Shown: in pieces, positions 46,501-52,021 of the stretch | Layout of the letters: each line of letters begins with the position of its first letter | Numbering within the stretch: position 1 is the first letter of the stretch | Program-made: the position numbers and the translations under genes | Notes under the pieces: generated by a model | Seen by the model: only the letters and a program-made list of their open reading frames with translations | What the model was told of the DNA's origin: nothing | Database searches by the model: none | Assembly (NCBI RefSeq): GCF_042477335.2 | Contig: NC_091248.1 | Coordinates: 117,704,501-117,768,500, forward strand | Source: Ovis canadensis | Lineage: Eukaryota; Chordata; Mammalia; Artiodactyla; Bovidae | DNA: 64,000 nt | Reading direction: 5' to 3'

Positions 46501-47681
46501 TCAGATCCTAATTCTGAGCACGGGTTAAGTGAGATAATTATGTAAAAGTACCGTGTCACCTGTAAAGAACCAAATAAATGTGATATGTTCCTAATTTATT
46601 CTAGATGTTGAAGGTATAGAAGATTCCATGTTAATTCTGATCCCCTAGTGTCCTTTGGTTTTCCTTCTGATTGAATCTCTGGTATGAGCTTATATTTACC
46701 TTTCTTATTGGCTGGGTATGGGAATGGAAAGGCGGTATTAAGAAACAGTCATGGTTAATCAAGATTTATTATAGTTTGATCACCTGTCTTCTACTGTTTT
46801 TTTTTTTTCTATTGGTTGAATGAGCTAACTCAGGAGGAATAAAGCAGAATTTTAAAATAACCAATGGTTACTTAAAGCCATATCATTGAGTAGTTCTCTT
46901 ATCTAAGTTGAACATTGGCAAACTGTTGCCTGCAGGCCAAATCTGGTCCATTGGCCCGTTTTCATACAGCCAGGGAGCTATGGATGATGGTTTTTATATT
47001 GCTAAGGAGTTGACAGAGGGAAGAAGAAGAATATACCACACTTACAGGACCTGCAACACCTAAAATCTTTACATCTCTGGCCAGACAGCAAAGAAAAATT
47101 AGTTCCTGACTCCTAAGTCAGTGCTTTCCATCTAATTTGGAATGTACATTCTGTTTAAAATGTTGGATAACATTTTTAAGGTATTGTCTTATATATTTTC
47201 ATATTAAATACATTTGCTGTGAGCTGGAGCAGCTTCAGGGTTGCCTCTGAGATAATGAGACTGTCTTGGAAATCATTATTTTGGCTTACGGTTTTTTACC
47301 CTTAGCTCTTGGTTTTTACCCGTCTCCTTATTTAGTGCCCTTACCGAATACAGTAGTGCTCTTTTCTGTCAGAAAACTGACTCCTCTTTCTTGGTTGTAT
47401 TCTGTGTATCTTCAACTAATCAGTACCTTAATATTTATCCGATTCTTTCATTTGGGTTTTGGGTTTCCCAACACATTTTGCTCCTCAAATTAATATTTTT
47501 CAGATCCTCAAAAGAAAGATTCAGAGACCAAGACTTAGCATCACGTGACAGAGACAGGAATTCAAGAGACAGATCACCTCGTGACAGAGATCGAAAAGAT
47601 AAGAAGCGGTCCTATGAGAGCGCTAATGGCAGATCAGAAGACAGGAGGAGCTCTGAAGAGCGCGAAGCAGGGGAGATATAA
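7498..47681 (+). CDS. LUC7L2: LUC7L2, U1 snRNP-associated splicing factor (exons 2-10; exon 1 upstream of window)
   Basis: Nine exons join in frame and encode residues 21-392 of a 392-residue LUC7-family protein, assuming the usual 20-residue first exon upstream. LUC7 proteins bind U1 snRNP in the nucleus and influence 5' splice-site selection. Visible domains: a CCCH zinc finger (C36, C44, C59, H63) across exons 2-3; a long charged helical/coiled-coil segment, about residues 87-170, in exons 4-5; a C2H2 finger (C190, C193, H209, H215) in exon 6; a basic Glu/Arg-rich helix in exon 7; and an RS/RD-rich tail in exons 8-10 ending REAGEI. All introns are GT-AG. No frameshift or internal stop is seen, so this is the functional locus and not a processed copy. 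The paralogue LUC7L is the main alternative; the C-terminal exon wording and the KLRG2 neighbour favour LUC7L2. Family function is known; the identity is from recognition. Confidence 0.96.
8395..8485 (-). repeat. CHR-type SINE fragment
   Basis: Reverse-oriented tRNA-derived core (ttagttccctgacaaggga ... gtggaagtgtggagtcttaac) as in CHR SINEs. Incomplete at both ends. Confidence 0.65.
8566..9024 (+). repeat. Three-unit tRNA-derived SINE array (Bov-tA type)
   Basis: Three successive tRNA-like units begin at about 8568, 8685 and 8816, each with a 'gctcagt/ctggtaaagaatc' A-box-like head. Only the third continues into the full BovA body ending gactgagcgactaacac. Near-identical flanks (cacctgtctttt at 8554, cacttgtctttt at 9025) suggest the whole array inserted as one unit. 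Confidence 0.88.
10221..10307 (+). other. Candidate cryptic/poison exon in LUC7L2 intron 2
   Basis: The segment lies between an acceptor-like tttttaattacag and a donor-like gaag/gtattt and is 87 nt long. Spliced after exon 2 (phase 0) it would give 12 codons and then TAA. It is not in a recognised repeat. Pure inference from splice-site resemblance. Confidence 0.25.
10690..10814 (-). repeat. L1 3'-end scrap and CA microsatellite
   Basis: A T-run is followed by gagtatagttgatttacaaa, the antisense of an artiodactyl L1 3' end, then two blocks of (CA)n separated by cagtgttt and a (CATA)n tail. Confidence 0.7.
10822..10926 (-). repeat. Bov-tA/BOV-A SINE fragment
   Basis: Antisense BovA body: tagcccgccaggctcctctg followed by caagaatactggagtgggtt. 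Truncated; the tRNA-like head is absent. Confidence 0.85.
11585..13069 (-). mobile_element. BovB (RTE-type) LINE, 5'-truncated, antisense to LUC7L2
   Basis: About 1.5 kb of the 3' part of a BovB non-LTR retrotransposon on the minus strand. Broken frames carry reverse-transcriptase wording (for example [10 protein letters not shown] near 12700, minus) and the C-terminal region ([20 protein letters not shown]). The 3' end is at the low-coordinate side. It is flanked by perfect 11-bp duplications gagaaatactt (11574-11584, 13070-13080). Several stops and frameshifts make it non-functional. Confidence 0.95.
13536..13681 (+). repeat. BOV-A2 SINE
   Basis: Sense-strand BovA body: ttttcactttcatgcattg, then cctggagaatcccagggacg, tggggtcgcacagagt and a terminal (AGC)n tract. 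Confidence 0.9.
13935..14075 (-). repeat. L1 3' end (artiodactyl type), antisense
   Basis: A T-run is followed by aattggaggctaattacttt and acaatattgtattggttttg, the reverse complement of the bovine L1 3' terminus, then the 'acatgtgttcctcatcctgaa' type stretch. Confidence 0.8.
14091..14217 (+). repeat. CHR-type SINE
   Basis: Degenerate sense copy: agtggttaggatttagcatt, then tcagtccctggtcaaggaac and an A-rich tail. Confidence 0.7.
14520..14782 (-). repeat. L1 fragment (antisense)
   Basis: Typical antisense L1 wording: taatattccattgtatgtat, ctttatccattcatctgctg and gtgggattgctgggtcatat. Confidence 0.8.
14790..14972 (+). repeat. L1 3' end (artiodactyl type), sense
   Basis: Sense L1 3' terminus: gttgtatggcagaagccaac, acagtattgtaaagcggtta and an A-rich tail. 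It lies head to head with the preceding antisense L1 fragment. Confidence 0.8.
14989..15078 (+). repeat. CHR-type SINE
   Basis: ggggacttcctggcagtcca, then attcgccttcaaatgcaggg and ggttcagtccc with gaccaaaaaa. A recognisable short CHR copy. Confidence 0.8.
15898..16012 (-). repeat. CHR-type SINE
   Basis: Antisense copy: gggatcttagttccccaggg, attgaacctggaccctccac and aactgccaggtagttccc. Confidence 0.8.
16815..17150 (-). repeat. L2 LINE fragment, antisense
   Basis: attcattcgttaattcactt, gaggacctgctatgtgccat and gacatttgaagagttctaaa match the reverse complement of L2 3' sequence. Diverged. Confidence 0.6.
17250..17520 (+). repeat. L2-like fragment
   Basis: ttccttgcccagcttgttca, tgcctggaataaccctttct and gcaaggccttctgttttaat resemble L2 3' sequence. 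Low certainty. Confidence 0.45.
20390..20544 (-). repeat. CHR-type SINE with 13-bp target-site duplication
   Basis: Antisense CHR copy: tggctgtgctgggtcttagt, gattgaaccccagccccctg and gaccaccagggaagccc. Flanked by agttgcttttctt at 20377-20389 and 20545-20557, so the boundaries are exact. Confidence 0.92.
20998..21140. repeat. MER5-like DNA transposon scrap
   Basis: ctagtggttcacaacacttg and tctgctgataatgtttaaat resemble MER5-type hAT elements. Weak. Confidence 0.35.
21438..21587 (+). repeat. Perfect 75-bp tandem duplication
   Basis: Two abutting 75-bp units (21438-21512, 21513-21587) are identical by eye, starting agttgctgtttttttctc and ending gagagtaagca. The unit is not simple sequence and not a recognised repeat family. 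Confidence 0.97.
21633..21958 (+). mobile_element. MER1-type non-autonomous hAT-Charlie element
   Basis: ctccaacctttggataccag, ggactggtttcatggaagat, caacctagatcccttgcatg, atctgacaggaggtgaagct and cttaacaggccatggactag follow the order of this ancient DNA-transposon family. Diverged, with no transposase. Confidence 0.7.
22723..22945 (-). repeat. Bov-tA SINE, complete
   Basis: Antisense copy from the BovA tail (agtcgtgtccgactctttgt) to the tRNA-like head (gcaggcagattctttaccat and ctgagccaccaggaaagtcc). Confidence 0.93.
23290..23580 (+). repeat. L2 LINE fragment
   Basis: cagaaagggcttctctgaca, tagaatgtcagctccgtgag and catagtgcttggcacaagtt are L2 3'-end wording, next to the BovB insertion. Confidence 0.7.
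23760..24417 (-). mobile_element. BovB LINE 3' fragment, antisense
   Basis: About 660 bp from the 3' end of BovB, from cagttcagttcagtcgctca to atgatgggaccggatgcca. A minus-strand frame keeps the reverse-transcriptase C-terminal wording ([14 protein letters not shown] and [19 protein letters not shown]). Flanks tgatcaccttt at 23749-23759 and 24418-24428 are target-site duplications. 5'-truncated. Confidence 0.95.
24600..24808 (-). repeat. Bov-tA SINE
   Basis: Antisense: ctccaggctcctctgtccat, caagaatactggaatggata and attctttaccgtctgagcca. Somewhat diverged at the tail end. Confidence 0.9.
24862..24909. repeat. Perfect 21-bp inverted repeat (hairpin, 6-nt loop)
   Basis: Arms 24862-24882 and 24889-24909 are exact reverse complements (core ataaatacctacttggtat) around the loop aaataa. 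Not part of a recognised SINE. Confidence 0.97.
25476..25574 (+). CDS. LUC7L2: LUC7L2 exon 3 (residues 53-85)
   Basis: The acceptor is ctcctccag and the donor gtatgt. The exon is 99 nt, phase 0, 33 codons beginning [20 protein letters not shown]. It supplies C59 and H63, which close the first zinc finger. The exon again ends in T, not G. Confidence 0.96.
25713..25768 (+). repeat. Bov SINE tail fragment
   Basis: gaagtccacaaagagtgaaa, cacacgactgagtgactgac and a CA-rich tail. Only the 3' part of a BovA-type SINE remains. Confidence 0.65.
26560..27290 (-). repeat. Old L1 fragment, antisense, interrupted by a CHR SINE
   Basis: taattttaatttgcattttt, ggagttgtgagttttgcaaa and tcaaaaggccttccctgtcc are diverged antisense L1 wording on both sides of the SINE at 26786-26920. 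Confidence 0.55.
26786..26920 (-). repeat. CHR-type SINE with 13-bp target-site duplication
   Basis: Antisense copy: gtggcatgtgggatcttagc, caaggatcaaactcgcaccc and taccaggaaagtcc. Flanked by cggatgttagtat at 26773-26785 and 26921-26933. Confidence 0.92.
27620..28240 (-). repeat. Old L1M-type fragment, antisense
   Basis: atggatttctagaagtaaaa and atgagagtggccgtttcctt are typical of the antisense 3' region of old mammalian L1. Heavily diverged. Confidence 0.5.
28334..28444 (+). CDS. LUC7L2: LUC7L2 exon 4 (residues 86-122)
   Basis: The acceptor is ctttgtag and the donor gtaaga. The exon is 111 nt, 37 codons, starting [17 protein letters not shown] and ending EISAEVAAK. It is a charged alpha-helical segment and the start of the predicted coiled coil. 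Confidence 0.96.
28510..28985 (-). repeat. Old L1-type fragment, antisense
   Basis: gttaacatcctacataatta, gcaatttcatcacatgtgta, tacccctttatagccacact and gagattggctttttacagtc are L1 3'-region wording. Confidence 0.6.
29580..29960. repeat. Ancient interspersed repeat, family uncertain (possibly LTR type)
   Basis: tgtattagttatccatcact, ttacctcaaaacttaaaaca and cagctggaggccagaagtct resemble an old mammalian element whose family I cannot fix from sequence alone. Confidence 0.4.
30350..30540 (-). repeat. MIR SINE, antisense
   Basis: ttgagagataggtattatcc, ctacttctcagataaggaag and ccacaattacatagctgtta are reverse-oriented MIR wording. Confidence 0.65.
31245..31388 (+). CDS. LUC7L2: LUC7L2 exon 5 (residues 123-170)
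   Basis: The acceptor is ttttttctag and the donor gtagtt. The exon is 144 nt, 48 codons, starting [20 protein letters not shown]. Its heptad-like leucine/valine spacing in a Glu/Lys-rich helix fits the LUC7 coiled coil. The donor is strong on the exon side (GAG) and weak on the intron side. Confidence 0.96.
31985..32445 (-). repeat. L1 3' end, antisense, split by a Bov-tA SINE
   Basis: The left part is tgaagtatagttgatttaca with gtgttgtgttaatttct; the right part is cagcaaagtgactcagttat with tgctatacagtagaactttg. Both are continuous in a normal antisense L1 3' end, so the SINE at about 32050-32265 arrived later. Confidence 0.85.
32050..32266 (+). repeat. Bov-tA SINE nested in L1
   Basis: cttcccaggtggtgctagtg, tttgatccctgggtcgggaa, ttcttgcctggagaatccct and caagactgaagcaacttagc. 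It belongs to the 'ggtggtgctagtg' head subtype. Confidence 0.9.
32510..32962 (-). repeat. L1 ORF2-region fragment, antisense
   Basis: ttttgtggtcagaaaacatg, cttctctctccctattaatg and tcctttgtctgatgttaaca are antisense L1 ORF2 wording. Confidence 0.65.
32963..33325 (+). repeat. L1 ORF2 5'-region fragment, sense
   Basis: cagtaattacattaaataca, aatggtctcaatagtccaat and aaacccactctaaatacaga match the start of L1 ORF2 in the sense direction. It abuts an antisense fragment, a pattern typical of twin-priming inversion or of two separate insertions. Confidence 0.65.
33530..34055 (-). repeat. L1-type fragments, antisense
   Basis: aaatgttaacatattaccac and ctttatcattctcttcctac, then caggacactgtgctatacag and cttcccactagctgtctgtt near 34000-34050. 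Mixed old L1 pieces; internal borders are not resolved. Confidence 0.5.
34062..34255 (-). repeat. Bov-tA SINE
   Basis: Antisense: tgtagcccgccaggctcctc, tccttctccaggggatcttt and actgcagatagattctacca. Confidence 0.88.
34262..34445 (+). repeat. L1 ORF2 3'-region fragment, sense
   Basis: ggagaagatatttgcaaatg, agacaatggattaatctcca, aacagctcatggagctcaat and gaagacctaaatagacattt are sense L1 ORF2 wording. Confidence 0.75.
34500..34688 (-). repeat. Long CHR-type SINE
   Basis: Antisense: ctgcacgtgggttttctcta, caggctctggagtgctggct and tgggatcttcccagaccaag. The long form that includes the region absent from shorter copies. Confidence 0.8.
34868..35523 (-). mobile_element. BovB LINE 3' fragment, antisense
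   Basis: Begins cagttcagttcagtcgctca and ends in the 'gaagtgatgggaccagatgc' region. A minus-strand frame of 178 codons keeps BovB reverse-transcriptase C-terminal wording ([14 protein letters not shown] and [11 protein letters not shown]). Short flanks ctcctt (34862-34867, 35524-35529) may be a partial duplication. It is the third antisense BovB in this gene and closely similar to the one at 23760-24417. Confidence 0.93.
36094..36270 (+). CDS. LUC7L2: LUC7L2 exon 6 (residues 171-229, second zinc finger)
   Basis: The acceptor is cttttgtttag and the donor gtatat. The exon is 177 nt, 59 codons. It contains [18 protein letters not shown] followed by [13 protein letters not shown], which gives the C2H2 finger C190, C193, H209, H215 typical of the second finger of LUC7 proteins. 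Confidence 0.97.
37020..37080. repeat. MER5-like DNA transposon scrap
   Basis: gtagaatcagaatcacctag resembles the conserved part of MER5-type elements. Short and weak. Confidence 0.35.
37207..37478 (-). repeat. Dimeric BOV-A2 SINE with perfect 12-bp target-site duplication
   Basis: Two antisense BovA units (each with gtccgactctgtgcgacccc-type heads and ggagtgggttgccatttcct-type ends) are joined by the linker aatgcatgaaagtgaaaagt. Flanks aaatggtacctg at 37195-37206 and 37479-37490 are identical, marking a recent insertion. Confidence 0.96.
37939..38030 (+). CDS. LUC7L2: LUC7L2 exon 7 (residues 230-260)
   Basis: The acceptor is gtgttttaag and the donor gtatgg. The exon is 92 nt, 30 codons plus two bases. 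It encodes [18 protein letters not shown] and further Glu/Arg repeats, a highly charged single helix leading to the RS tail. The reading frame stays open for 40 codons past the donor. Confidence 0.96.
39400..39610 (-). repeat. MIR SINE, antisense
   Basis: ggatgcttactgtgtgccag, aatggcagactaagctgtgg and tcaggccacacagatagtga are reverse MIR wording, inside otherwise repeat-poor intron 7. Confidence 0.7.
40100..40105 (+). terminator. Possible intronic poly(A) signal in LUC7L2 intron 7
   Basis: A canonical AATAAA in ttgtattaataaagttaa lies about 100 nt before exon 8. Use is unknown. Confidence 0.25.
40208..40237 (+). CDS. LUC7L2: LUC7L2 exon 8, 30-nt micro-exon (residues 260-270)
   Basis: The acceptor is ctttttttag and the donor gtaggt. 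This very short exon encodes SRSHSKNPK between two split Arg codons. It is too short for ORF prediction and was found by following the known LUC7L2 order. Both neighbouring splice junctions keep frame when it is included. Confidence 0.95.
40988..41208 (+). repeat. Bov-tA SINE, complete
   Basis: ttgtagctcagtcggtaaag, tgatccctgggtcaggaatt, tccttgcctggaaaatctca and acgactgagtgactaacact. Head, body and tail are all present. Confidence 0.93.
41560..42250 (+). repeat. L2 LINE fragment
   Basis: cttcagggctttgcacctgt, ttagttcatttcatctttgc, ttaagcaccatgaggttaag and cagtgcagtaggcacccagt follow L2 3' order. Diverged. Confidence 0.65.
42393..42890 (+). other. Candidate alternative terminal exon in LUC7L2 intron 8
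   Basis: A long pyrimidine tract (ttttctcttttctctgtg, then tttcttctcag) is followed by repeat-free sequence and AATAAA at 42870-42875. Joined to exon 8 it would add three codons and a stop, removing most of the RS domain. Inference only. Confidence 0.3.
43450..43641 (+). CDS. LUC7L2: LUC7L2 exon 9, RS domain (residues 270-334)
   Basis: The acceptor is cttttatag and the donor gtactg. The exon is 192 nt and encodes many Arg-Ser dipeptides (for example [20 protein letters not shown]) and a serine/arginine run, typical of nuclear-speckle splicing factors and SR-kinase targets. Retaining the following intron gives a stop codon at once (Tyr then TGA). Confidence 0.95.
44560..44710 (-). repeat. L1M-type 3' end, antisense
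   Basis: agctttattgaggtgtaatt, gtacattgtggtgatttgct and gttaacacatccatcacctg are old L1 3' wording. Confidence 0.75.
44771..44788 (+). repeat. (AT)n microsatellite
   Basis: About nine uninterrupted AT dinucleotides; likely length-polymorphic. Confidence 0.9.
44904..45109 (-). repeat. Bov-tA SINE with near-identical 11-bp flanks
   Basis: Antisense copy with a (tagtgc)n start, then gtgtccgactctgtgcgacc, cgcctctgtccatgggattc and tttactgctagcgccacc. Flanks tgggaggttag (44893) and tgggagtttag (45110) differ by one base. Confidence 0.92.
46000..46170 (+). repeat. MIR-like scrap
   Basis: actttagagtcaggctactt and aaattatctaattacccctc resemble MIR. Weak. Confidence 0.4.
46920..47050. repeat. DNA-transposon-like scrap (hAT type suspected)
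   Basis: ggcaaactgttgcctgcagg and ccaaatctggtccattggcc match a common ancient mammalian element whose exact family I cannot fix. Confidence 0.45.
47504..47681 (+). CDS. LUC7L2: LUC7L2 exon 10, terminal coding exon (residues 334-392)
   Basis: The acceptor is tatttttcag. The exon encodes [19 protein letters not shown], then RD/RK-rich repeats, and ends [10 protein letters not shown] with a TAA stop at 47679-47681. The stretch upstream of the acceptor that is open in the same frame is intronic. Confidence 0.96.
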
Positions 47682-48467
47682 TTAGCTGTGTCCATATCCT
47701 CAATCCTTAAGCTTCTTCTGGAGTTACATACTATTGTTTAGTTGACAGCTGTTCGGGCTGACACAGTGAGCAGTTCCAGACACCGGTCCAGCTAGGCTAG
47801 GTGTACAGCATCTAACTCAGTCTGTACTTGTTTTCTTTGATGAAGCCTAAAACTACATCCATAGTTTCTGGTGAACCTGTAATATACTTCTGAAAGTCCA
47901 GTTTTATATAATAAGACACAGATGTCTTTATTCTTTCTAGTAGGACTGATAGTGAGTGAATTGTGTTACTTGCCTTGGGATTTTTTGAACATTTGTAAAA
48001 TGCTATCTTCCTCTCTAGTCCCAAACAACAGTGACTTTGGGTATTTCTTTTTAATCCTTCTTCCTTTGACTCTATATCCCCTGACACTTCTACCCTCTAG
48101 TGGTAAGAGAAAGGGGTACAAGGAAGCAATATAACTTCTGTTCTAAGGTTCTATTCCCATTATTAATTACTAGCTGATTACAGTTCAAAACATTTATACT
48201 GGAATGTGTGCTGGAGAAATTTAAAATATGAGGAGTTTTGTTTGTCTAACGGTGCCTATTTTAGAGTTGGAAGTTGAACAGCTGTTGCATTACATACTTT
48301 GCTTTTTTTATTGAAATTTCGAAATCAAACATGTCTTGATTTTTCTGTTCTTGAATAGCTACATTCAGGATGTTTTGAGATGGGGGGTGGGGGCAGGGAC
48401 TTTCATAAGCACTTGTTTTATTTTGTGTGTGTGGAGTACAAAGATGACACCCTTATTGTAAAAAAAT

Positions 48468-48473
48468 AATAAA
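48468..48473 (+). terminator. LUC7L2: Alternative poly(A) signal AATAAA in LUC7L2 3'UTR
   Basis: The hexamer lies in aaaataataaagtg, about 790 nt after the stop codon. It may be a proximal alternative site; usage cannot be seen from sequence. Confidence 0.4.
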
Positions 48474-48596
48474 GTGAAAGAGTCACCACCACCATCATTA
48501 AACTGTAACTTGTCTAGTAAATTGTCACTAGAGCTATTTGCGGTGGCCATTTCTATTCTGTTATTATAGTGCCTTACTGTGCAAGGCACCAAAGGA

Positions 48597-48602
48597 AATA
48601 AA
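48597..48602 (+). terminator. LUC7L2: Alternative poly(A) signal AATAAA in LUC7L2 3'UTR
   Basis: The hexamer lies in ggaaataaatatatac. It is a further possible proximal site in the same 3'UTR. Confidence 0.4.
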
Positions 48603-48761
48603 TATATACTTAACAAAGATTCAAGATGAATTGTTGCTCCACCTGGGCCCTTGCTGATTATATTCCAGCTGCTTCAGGACTGTAACAACCACTGTAGAGG
48701 AGGACCAGACCTGCAGAAGAAATTGGGTTTGTTTTGTTTTTCTTCACATTGAGCAAACTGA

Positions 48762-48767
48762 AATAAA
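48762..48767 (+). terminator. LUC7L2: Poly(A) signal AATAAA, probable main LUC7L2 3' end
   Basis: A canonical AATAAA lies in gaaataaaaacatgg, followed within about 20 bases by a GT-containing stretch. The unique sequence gives way to other sequence shortly afterwards. Confidence 0.65.
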
Positions 48768-48790
48768 AACATGGTGTAACCAGTGTAAAG

Positions 48791-49690
48791 AGACTAACAA
48801 TTTCTGCGTTGAAAAGCTATATATCCACTCATGTTGAAACAGTAGTTAAACTTGTGATTCTAGAAAAGCTGAGAAATATATTAAGTAATATAAGGATCTG
48901 TGAGTATAACTTAAGATCCTTTCAAGGATCACATCTCAGGTTCAGCTCTGGCACAGCTGAGAATCTTTGGAATCTTGATCCAGCACAATACACTGTACTG
49001 ATAACTGGGGGGAAGAAAGTTCTTGTCTGTTTCTCCTGTCCAAAAAAAGCTGTTAACATCCGTTATTCATTATACCTCAATTACTGGTATTCAGATTTTC
49101 CCCGGTATAAATAAGGCAATATAAAGTTGTTCTGTTTTTTCTTTAGCCGTTGGAATTTGAAAATGAAAAAAAGGTCTCACCTTCAGCAGAGTTAGGGCAG
49201 GAGAGGGCTAAGAACAGAGGTTTGGTGACAGAGGCTGACATGGAGGGCCAGGCATGGGCCTACCAGTGGAGTGAGTGGTGCTGGGGCCACAGGTGAGCAG
49301 GACTTGGGTAACGGGGGCAGCAGGTGTTCTGAACTTCAAGGTGGGCCTCCATGTTTTCCAGGTATCAGCAGAGACCAGGATGTCAGAGGTTTGGGGTCTA
49401 CAAGTACACCAAGGGTCATATCAAACCGACAGCATAACAGGGTTCAGGCTGCAAGCAAGGCATTCAAACTCGCAGAACTGGGCTCTCGGTCAAGGATTCA
49501 GCCAAGTGAGGCCTTGTAGGAGGCGCCCACACCTGAATCTGCTGATAACTGCTCTGGGAGAGGCTTCTAGGGTCACTCCTGTACGTGGGTACTGCTCACT
49601 GCTTGTAACAGAAGACCCAGCTCCAGCAGCCTTATGCAAGATCGCTCGGAATTCACATGCTTGAGTTCCATGTGGCAGCTCCATTCTCAG
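48791..49690. other. Intergenic stretch after LUC7L2, nothing recognised
   Basis: After the LUC7L2 poly(A) signal there is about 0.4 kb of AT-rich sequence, then GC-richer sequence from about 49170. No splice-flanked exon or known repeat was recognised. The second half may belong to the retroviral remnant that follows, but I cannot show this. Confidence 0.5.
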
Positions 49691-49896
49691 GGTAGCACCA
49701 GATAACCCAGGTGAACTCTTCCCAAACCGGCTTCGTCTTGCCTGACGCGCAGGGAACCAAAATGCTGAAGTGCCAAGGTTTGAGGCAAAAGAGGGTTTCT
49801 TGGCAAGTCAGTTGAGTGAGGAGGTGGGAGAACAGATCTTATCCGGCCACCTGAAGGCATCAGAGTATTGATAGGATGATGAGTTAAGAAGCAGGG

Positions 49897-50400
49897 CAGC
49901 ATGCCCTTGCCTTGGAAGAATTGACATTGTTAAAATATCCATTCTACCCAAAGCATTATACAGGTTCAGTGTTTCATCAAATTACTTATGACGCTTCTCA
50001 CAGAACTAGAACAACCCTAAAATTCATACGGAGCCATAAAAGATCAAAAGGGATGGAGAAGAAGGTTGGTGTGAAGGTTTGCTTTTTGTTTGGTTGATAG
50101 GGGGTGTTTGGGGGTTTTTTTTCAGCTGCACTGGATGACTCTTGGGGTCTTAACATCACGACCAGGGAACAGACCCAGGCCCCCTGCAGTGGTAGCATGG
50201 AGTGTTAACCACCGGACCGCCAGGGAATTCCCTGTAAGCTTTTATGTAAAGAATAACAAAGCCCTACCGTATAGCACAGAGAACTATATTCAATGCCCTA
50301 TGATAAACCACAATGGGTAAGTGTTAGATATGTATGTATAACCAGATCACTTTGCTATACAGCAGTAATTAACGTTGTAAATCAACAATACTTCAATAAA
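49897..50400 (+). mobile_element. 5'-truncated L1 inserted in LTR-like block A
   Basis: Sense L1 wording (ccattctacccaaagcatta, acagaactagaacaacccta) leads to the L1 3' end (gtatagcacagagaactata, ttgctatacagcagtaatta, cttcaataaa). Flanks aagaagcaggg at 49886-49896 and 50401-50411 are identical. A CHR SINE sits inside it. Confidence 0.88.
50118..50232 (-). repeat. CHR-type SINE inside the L1
   Basis: Antisense: cgaccagggaacagacccag, gccccctgcagtggtagcat and ggaccgccagggaattccc. It separates the body and 3' end of the L1. Confidence 0.85.
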
Positions 50401-50794
50401 AAGAAGCAGGGAGGTGTGGGGTGCTCGGGGAAAGGTGATTGGAGAAGGTATAGGGGTCATTCTGCACTAGTGGAGCTAAGCTACAGGCCTCTGCAGGTTG
50501 GAAAGGCCGCCAGGCAGGTGTCTGAGCATGCTCTGCTGGAGGGAGGGTGAGTGGGTGGTCCTAGCCAGCCTTAACCAGTTCATTTGCACCAGGTGCAGTT
50601 GAGACTCCCAAGTGCCAGGGAAATAACCCAGCCATCCATCTTAGTGTTCAGGCTCCTGGCCTCTTGGGAAACATACAGATGTTGACCTTGATCAGTGAGG
50701 CAGGTAAAGCAGATTTGACTAATCCTCATGCACCATCTCAGCCCACTGCATCTTTGGATTATTCCTCAACCTTTTATTTAAGTGTTAAATTCTT

Positions 50795-50907
50795 TTTTGA
50801 CTGTACCACACTGCTATGGGAGCTTAGTTCCCTGAATAAGGATCAAACTCGTTTCTCCTGCAGTCGATGCGCATTTTCTTAACCACTCATCCACTGAGAA
50901 AGTCCCT
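50795..50907 (-). repeat. CHR-type SINE
   Basis: Antisense: ggagcttagttccctgaata, aggatcaaactcgtttctcc and tgagaaagtccc. Diverged. Confidence 0.75.
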
Positions 50908-52021
50908 TGTTCCTCAGTCTTGAGGAAGGAGTGGCCAATGCCCACTCTGAATACTTTTTCCTGAAAAGGGGTGTGTAGACCTAAGAAGGACTTGAGTAAT
51001 GGAGCAGTTAGCACTCATTTGAAAATGCTCTTATTTCTGATTTCGAGTTAACATTTTGACCTCAATAAGCAAACAGCACCTATGTGCCAGCTGTCACAGC
51101 ATTCACAGGCCAAAGTTGGTCATCAGAAAGTTGGGGAGGGGAGGGTACTTACAGAATATAAGTGCAAGACATATTGATAAACTTCACACGTCAAGTCAGG
51201 GGTCAGTGGCTTACTTTGACCTAAAGTGCCTCAGTTGTTAACCAGTTTAGCTGAAACACTTAGATATTAAATATGGAAGAGACATGGGCTGGGAAAATAA
51301 AGTATGATTGCTACAATATCCTGACCAAGTGGACTCTTAAGGGGAAAGACACCCAGGGTTATCTGAGGACACAAGGAGAGGCCCGAGTTTCAGCTTCCGG
51401 GGGACTGGAAATTGGGTTTAGTCGTCCAACCTGACCTTAACATCTGAGGGCTCTATATCCTAAGTGTCAGTGAAGGTAGAGGTGGTGGGAAATTGCTGAC
51501 AGGCATAACGAAGGGGTCAGCATGATCAAATATAGAAAAAGGTTTGGGGTAACATATCTGACAGCTAGAGAGAGTACCTGCTTTTGCCAGAGTCTGAGAA
51601 ATACTAATCATTGTTCTTCCAAGCCCGGGAGGTCAAAAGTACAGAACAGACGAAAGAACGGTCATTCTGGTGACCTAACAAGTTATTTAAGTAACTTACC
51701 TTCTGGAGAATTTTATTTAACCAGAGCCAGCCCTGCAGCAGTCTTGTTCACCTTAGTTTCTTCCTCACGGCTTCTTTCTGGAAAGCAACTTAAGATCTGC
51801 TAGGGACTCGCTTGCCCATTCCGAGAAGTCAGTGTCGGGTATGGAACCAGACAAGGTTTGAGTGACCTTGGGTGAGGCTTGTCTCCCTTCTGCAGCAGGG
51901 TCTCTCTTTCCCATTGTGTTCCTTAGAAGGCCCAGTCCAGCAAGGCTGGCGCTGATCTTCTAGATGTTTACCCTTCTAAGATTCCAGGGTAGAGGTTCAT
52001 TGTCTCTTCTAAGAGTCTCCT

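Larger units (their letters stand above)
43642..47503 (+). other. LUC7L2: LUC7L2 intron 9
   Basis: Contains an antisense L1M-type 3' fragment (44560-44710), an (AT)n tract (44771-44788), a Bov-tA SINE with imperfect duplications (44904-45109), a MIR-like scrap (46000-46170) and a DNA-transposon-like scrap (46920-47050). The donor gives an immediate in-frame stop if the intron is retained. Confidence 0.8.
47682..48790 (+). other. LUC7L2: LUC7L2 3' untranslated region
   Basis: About 1.1 kb of AT-rich, repeat-free sequence follows the stop codon, in contrast to the repeat-filled introns. It holds three AATAAA hexamers (48468, 48597, 48762). The last is the most likely main cleavage signal; the earlier ones could give shorter 3'UTRs. 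The end is inferred from the last signal. Confidence 0.75.
49697..50740 (-). repeat. LTR-like block A (3' LTR of remnant), interrupted by L1
   Basis: Shares ordered wording with block B: ggcttcgtcttgcctg, aaaatgctgaagtgccaagg, agaacagatctt, agccagccttaaccagttc, aaataacccag and ccttgatcagtgaggcaggt. The L1 at 49897-50400 splits it. Pairing with block B is by eye only. Confidence 0.6.

Noticed and set aside
47391..47503. Upstream extension of the exon 10 frame
   Set aside because: It lies before a good acceptor (tatttttcag) and does not resemble RS-domain sequence; intronic.
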